From Bifidobacteriaceae bacterium (GTDB lineage Bacteria > Actinomycetota > Actinomycetes > Actinomycetales > Bifidobacteriaceae): DNA of 9,108 bases. This document shows positions 6,247 through 9,108 of this stretch, in pieces. How positions within the stretch are numbered: the first letter of the stretch is position 1; each line of letters begins with the position of its first letter. The DNA lies in NCBI GenBank assembly GCA_031260825.1, contig JAISKS010000057.1, positions 1 to 9,108 of the forward strand, written 5' to 3'. The notes beneath the pieces are model-generated. The model was not told the origin of the DNA. It saw only the letters and a program-made list of their open reading frames with translations, and made no database searches. The position numbers and the translations under genes are program-made.

Positions 6247-6399
6247 AAGGCAAATTTTGCAAAGCAAAATGTACCTTATCTTAAGTAGGGAAATACTAAA
6301 GCAAATAGGAAGGTTTTCTGCGACTGGGGAAAATCTTCAACTGGTAATTATATAATTAACAGGGCTATTATGCGACAAAATAAAATTAACCGCCAGTCG
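6247..6399 (+). promoter_or_regulatory. Structured rplS leader candidate
   Basis: The gap between the tRNA and rplS can fold into consecutive stems. One is AAGG/CCTT plus ATTTTGC-AAA-GCAAAAT (6247-6277). A second is TTAAGTA/TACTAA with a bulged A (6281-6299). A third is AAGGTTTTC/GAAAATCTT (6310-6318 with 6329-6337), 9 pairs with one G-T and a 10-base loop. A 14-base palindrome follows at 6345-6358. The loop of the third stem holds CGACTGG (6321-6327), which matches CCAGTCG (6393-6399) just before the rplS ribosome binding site, so a pseudoknot is possible. This could be a ribosomal-protein autoregulatory leader. The 7-base match alone could arise by chance, and the AT-rich stems are weak evidence. 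Confidence 0.4.
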
Positions 6400-6407
6400 G
6401 GTAGAAT

Positions 6408-6411
6408 GGAG
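6408..6411 (+). promoter_or_regulatory. Shine-Dalgarno of rplS
   Basis: GGAG lies five bases before the ATG at 6417 and fixes that start. It is nine bases downstream of the CCAGTCG element that could pair with the leader loop. Confidence 0.7.
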
Positions 6412-6416
6412 AAATA

Positions 6417-6797
6417 ATGAATATTATTGATGAAATAGATAATAAATCTAGAAAAGAAGGCATCCCGGATTTCCGTCCTGGAGACACTTTAAATGTAAAC
6501 GTAAAAGTTGTTGAGGGTGATAAAACTCGTATTCAAACTTTTAAAGGATTCGTTGTTGGACGAAGCGGAAGCGGAATTCACGAGACTTTCACTGTAAGAA
6601 AAGTATCAGGCGGTGTTGGCGTAGAAAGAACTTTCCCAGTTCACTCACCATCTATTGAATCAATCGAATTAGTATCTCATGGAGATGTTCGTCGCGCAAA
6701 ATTATATTATATGCGTGGACTTAGTGGTAAAAAAGCTCGTATTAAAGAGAAAAGAGTTTTAGACAAGCCAACTGATAATTCAAAAAGCTCAAAATAA
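6417..6797 (+). CDS. rplS: 50S ribosomal protein L19
   Basis: L19 sits at the 30S-50S interface of the large ribosomal subunit. The 126-residue product matches the family throughout: FRPGDTLNVNVKVVEGDKTR (20-39), FKGFVV with GSGIHETFTVRK, and the signature GVGVERTFPVHSPSIESIE followed by RRAKLYYMRGLSGKKARIKE. It is slightly longer than the usual 115 or so because of a polar tail (about residues 113-126, rich in K, D and S). The start is supported by GGAG at 6408-6411. It follows tRNA-Lys and the leader region and is separated from lepB by a hairpin terminator. Confidence 0.97.
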   Translation: MNIIDEIDNKSRKEGIPDFRPGDTLNVNVKVVEGDKTRIQTFKGFVVGRSGSGIHETFTVRKVSGGVGVERTFPVHSPSIESIELVSHGDVRRAKLYYMRGLSGKKARIKEKRVLDKPTDNSKSSK

Positions 6798-6811
6798 TAA
6801 CTTTGAAACTA

Positions 6812-6860
6812 ATTATTCTGGTACTGTAACGCCTGATCGCATACAGTACCAGATAATTTT
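6812..6860 (+). terminator. Rho-independent terminator after rplS
   Basis: CTGGTACTGTA (6818-6828) pairs perfectly with TACAGTACCAG (6842-6852). The stem extends outward through ATTAT/ATAAT (6812-6816, 6853-6857) past one bulged T. TTTT (6857-6860) follows, a short T-tract, so it may be leaky and let some transcription reach lepB. The 5' arm can also pair with the lepB start region. Confidence 0.7.
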
Positions 6861-6887
6861 ATCCTACATATTACAGTGCCAGAAAAT
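6842..6887 (+). repeat. 16-base direct repeat spanning terminator arm and lepB start
   Basis: TACAGTACCAGATAAT (6842-6857) and TACAGTGCCAGAAAAT (6872-6887) match at 14 of 16 positions and are offset by exactly 30 bases. The second copy contains the GTG start of lepB (6876-6878). The terminator's 5' arm can therefore pair with either copy; with the second it makes 10 Watson-Crick pairs and one G-U. Confidence 0.7.
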
Positions 6888-8426
6888 CAAACACCAGAAA
6901 ACTTAGGCCATAATGAGCGCCAGTCTGATGGATCTTTCCTCGGTTCTGATTCCCCCGAAAACACTCAACGTAGACAGCGTAGTACACGCACAACTGAAAC
7001 CGATTTACAATTTTCACGCGGTACAAACCCCGCAAACCCACGTGCTACAACCCCTCAAGCTGGGCAAATCCCACGCGATACAAACCCTACAAACTCGCAA
7101 GCCCCTCAACAAGCGCCACGCGGTACAAACCCGCAAGCTGGGCAACCAACCCCACGCGCTACAACCCCTCGCACTGTAGCCCCTACTAACCCACCAACCA
7201 ACCCAATCAAAACACGCCCATTAGCAGTGGCCGATCAATCAGGCAAACCTGCAAAGCTTGACCCTACAAAAAAACAGCCTAAAAACCCTTTGCATTCTGT
7301 AAAAAAACCAAACTTTTATTATGAACCAACAAATAAAGGATATCGTTTTTACGACGAACTTGAATATCCAAAAAACTATGAACCACATCATAGAAGCAAT
7401 TTTGTAACACTTGAAACCATCGGACTTCCGGAGGATTTTTCGCGAGCAAACCTAAGAAAACTCGATCAAGAACGAAATTTTTATATTTCATTATTGATCT
7501 CAATGGTTTCGTTTATGTTCATAATTTTCTTAGCTGTTATCGCGAGAATCTATGTTTTTCAGCCTTTTCAAGTTCCCTCAGGTTCGATGGAAAACACTTT
7601 TCAAGTCGGGGATAAAATCTTCGCGACGCAATTAACTCCAAAATTTAATAATCTTGAGCGAGGACAAGTTCTTGTTTTTCGTGATCCTGATTGGTGGCTT
7701 CCAACCTCAGGATTTGTACCGGATGATGTAAATGCTGTTTCTGTATTTCTTGCAAAAATACATTTCATTCCATCGCTAAAAGATGAGTTTTTGACAAAGC
7801 GATTGATTGGGCTTCCGGGCGATCATATTTCGTGCACGGGGAACGGCGAGCCAATAATTGTCAATGGTGTTTCGATAAAAGAACCGTATATTAAGTCTGG
7901 TGTGAATCCGTCTGAAATTAAATTTGATGTTGTGGTACCGCAAAATTATATTTTTGTGATGGGCGATAATCGTTCAAATTCAGCTGATTCGAGATATCAC
8001 ACAGATGATAAAAACGGCGGATTTGTACCGATTGATAATGTGTATGCTGTGGCTGTAGTTGTGTATTATCCGTTTGATAATTTCCGCATTCAACCTGATT
8101 ATTCGTCAGTGTTTGCGGGTATTCCAGACATGCAAATAAAAACTCCGAATGTATTTAAATTCCGTTGGCCATGGCAAGTTATTTCCGATTTGCATAATGC
8201 AAAATTAAACGAAACAAATGAGCCAACGCCAGGTATAAAAAATCCTGACAGCGATGATTCTCAAGACTCAGCAGTAAGTGATACAGACCCTTTTAGCTAT
8301 AAAACACCTGAATCAACCGATAATTCAGATTCTGAAGAAGGCTACGATTCTGAGGGGAATCCGCTTCCACCAAAACCTAAAATGTGTAGTGAAGATGATG
8401 TTGCAACTGATAAATCTTGCGAATAA
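6876..8426 (+). CDS. lepB: Signal peptidase I with long cytoplasmic N-terminal extension
   Basis: Signal peptidase I (S26 family) removes signal peptides on the outer face of the membrane. The 516-residue product has one membrane segment (about 203-228), then the catalytic Ser in VPSGSMENTF (S237), the general-base Lys in TKRLIGLPGD (K308) and box E GDNRSNSADSR (363-373). Before the membrane segment are about 200 residues, the first 140 rich in Pro, Thr, Asn, Gln and Arg with repeated RGTNP/RATTP/QAGQ units. The last 85 residues are acidic and Ser-rich and contain two Cys. Typical bacterial enzymes are 180-320 residues. The GTG at 6876 is chosen because no ATG or Shine-Dalgarno lies upstream in frame; the start is therefore less certain than the gene. 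lysS follows after 26 bases, suggesting co-transcription. Confidence 0.92.
   Translation: MPENQTPENLGHNERQSDGSFLGSDSPENTQRRQRSTRTTETDLQFSRGTNPANPRATTPQAGQIPRDTNPTNSQAPQQAPRGTNPQAGQPTPRATTPRTVAPTNPPTNPIKTRPLAVADQSGKPAKLDPTKKQPKNPLHSVKKPNFYYEPTNKGYRFYDELEYPKNYEPHHRSNFVTLETIGLPEDFSRANLRKLDQERNFYISLLISMVSFMFIIFLAVIARIYVFQPFQVPSGSMENTFQVGDKIFATQLTPKFNNLERGQVLVFRDPDWWLPTSGFVPDDVNAVSVFLAKIHFIPSLKDEFLTKRLIGLPGDHISCTGNGEPIIVNGVSIKEPYIKSGVNPSEIKFDVVVPQNYIFVMGDNRSNSADSRYHTDDKNGGFVPIDNVYAVAVVVYYPFDNFRIQPDYSSVFAGIPDMQIKTPNVFKFRWPWQVISDLHNAKLNETNEPTPGIKNPDSDDSQDSAVSDTDPFSYKTPESTDNSDSEEGYDSEGNPLPPKPKMCSEDDVATDKSCE
7013..7180 (+). repeat. Imperfect repeats in lepB N-terminal coding region
   Basis: Words such as CACGCGGTACAAACCC, CACG(C/T)GCTACAACCCCTC and CAAGCTGGGCAA each recur, giving the protein repeats RGTNP, RATTP and QAGQ. 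The segment is richer in C than the rest of the window. It is a candidate for unit-number variation between strains. Confidence 0.65.
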
Positions 8427-8443
8427 TTTTACAAAAAATTAAT

Positions 8444-8447
8444 GGAG
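8444..8447 (+). promoter_or_regulatory. Shine-Dalgarno of lysS
   Basis: GGAG lies five bases before the ATG at 8453, the same arrangement as for rplS. It sets the start and implies translation from a leadered, probably lepB-lysS, message. Confidence 0.6.
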
Positions 8448-8452
8448 AAAAA

Positions 8453-9108
8453 ATGGCAGAAATAAATGATAATGAACAAGTTGGATTTAGAAAAGCTAAG
8501 CGCTCAGCTATAATTGAAAGTGGAATTGCGCCTTATCCTACGCGCCTAAAAACGACTACTACAATTAAAGAAATCATAAAAAATTACTCCGATAAAAATT
8601 TAGAAAAAGGTGAAGAAACAGCAGATGTTGTTAGTATTGCAGGGCGAATTATGCATATTCGAAATGCTGGAAAACTTATTTTTGCGGCGATTCAAGATGG
8701 CGAGCATAATAGATTACAAATTATGCTAAATGCACAAAAACTTGATAAATCTAAATATGCTACAGATGATGATTTGGTTAATGGCGAAGGCCGCGAATTA
8801 TCAGTCGGAGAGTCATCTATCAAAGTGTTTAAGCGTCTTGTGGACCTTGGCGATCATATTTATGTCACTGGAAATGTGATAAATTCGCTTACAGGTGAGC
8901 TTTCAGTTTTAGTAACAGATTGGGAAATTGCTGCAAAATCAATTCGTCCGCTACCAGTTTTACATAAGGAATTAAGCGATGAACAGCGTACTCGCCGAAG
9001 ATATTTAGATATGATCGTTAGCAAAACTTCGCGCCATTTAGTGAGCGTTCGTTCTGGCGTAATGAAATCTCTTCGAAACACTTTTGATGGATATAATTAT
9101 ATGGAAAT
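8453..9108 (+). CDS. lysS: Lysyl-tRNA synthetase, class II (5' part)
   Basis: LysRS attaches lysine to tRNA-Lys using ATP. The window holds the first 218 residues of a protein that is usually about 490-510; the rest lies beyond the right edge. Visible are the family's N-terminal opening (FRKAKRSAIIESGIAPYP), the anticodon-binding OB fold (about 60-160: VSIAGRIMHIRNAGKLIFAAIQDG, LGDHIYVTGNV, GELSVLVTDWEIAAKSIRPLP), then the class II entry HKELSDEQRTRRRYLDMIV and the start of the catalytic domain (RSGVMKSLRNTFDGYNYME, where motif 1 begins). The OB fold has a slightly long insert with LDKSKYATDDDLVNGEGREL. It lies 26 bases after lepB. A tRNA-Lys gene lies upstream in the same orientation. Confidence 0.95.
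   Translation, partial: MAEINDNEQVGFRKAKRSAIIESGIAPYPTRLKTTTTIKEIIKNYSDKNLEKGEETADVVSIAGRIMHIRNAGKLIFAAIQDGEHNRLQIMLNAQKLDKSKYATDDDLVNGEGRELSVGESSIKVFKRLVDLGDHIYVTGNVINSLTGELSVLVTDWEIAAKSIRPLPVLHKELSDEQRTRRRYLDMIVSKTSRHLVSVRSGVMKSLRNTFDGYNYME

Noticed and set aside
6351..6356. TATAAT as an independent rplS promoter
   Set aside because: The hexamer is part of a 14-base palindrome in AT-rich DNA, with no TG extension and no -35 at the right distance. It remains possible but unsupported.
6226..6416. Known structural RNA (RNase P, tmRNA, 6S, SRP RNA)
   Set aside because: I looked for hallmark sequences of these RNAs and saw none; the SRP GGAAGGAAGCAG-type motif and the RNase P conserved core are absent.
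6913..7179. Second plus-strand frame inside lepB
   Set aside because: It is an alternative frame of the repetitive N-terminal coding region. The lepB frame continues into the conserved catalytic domain.

Overview
This AT-rich window carries housekeeping genes (recA, tRNA-Lys, rplS, lepB, lysS) mixed with accessory DNA: an insertion-sequence end, two AAA+/DUF4143 ATPase genes of which one is broken, and repeat clusters. No phylogenetic marker was computed. The compact layout, several starts that look leaderless, the AT-rich codon use and the RecA, L19 and LysRS sequences suggest Patescibacteria/CPR, most like Saccharibacteria (TM7). That assignment is an impression, not a demonstration. The standard genetic code fits all genes.

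Left part (1-2950). The window opens on the minus-strand start of a probable IS1595/ISXO2-family transposase. Its upstream end abuts the 3' third of a plus-strand DUF4143 ATPase gene, which has lost its ATPase domain. A convergent minus-strand DinG/XPD-type helicase with an Fe-S cysteine set follows. Between the helicase and recA lies a strong hairpin and a roughly 200-bp cluster of GTCATTCC/GGAATGAC repeats.

Middle (2950-6089). recA, on the minus strand, has an unusual Ser/Thr/Gly/Ala-rich N-terminal extension of about 100 residues and no acidic C-terminal tail. Upstream lie a promoter-like region, a short orphan protein remnant, and three 50-bp tandem units that each hold a palindrome. The last palindrome runs into an extended -10 promoter that would start transcription on the first base of an intact AAA+/DUF4143 ATPase gene.

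Right part (6090-9108). A tRNA-Lys(CUU) gene is followed by a leader of about 190 nt with several possible stem-loops, then rplS, a hairpin terminator, lepB with a long Pro/Thr-rich cytoplasmic N-terminus, and the 5' part of lysS. The rplS terminator has an alternative partner: its 5' arm can also pair over the proposed GTG start of lepB.

The most notable signals are the palindrome array joined to a leaderless promoter, the mutually exclusive pairing at the rplS-lepB junction, the rplS leader, and the low-complexity extension of RecA.
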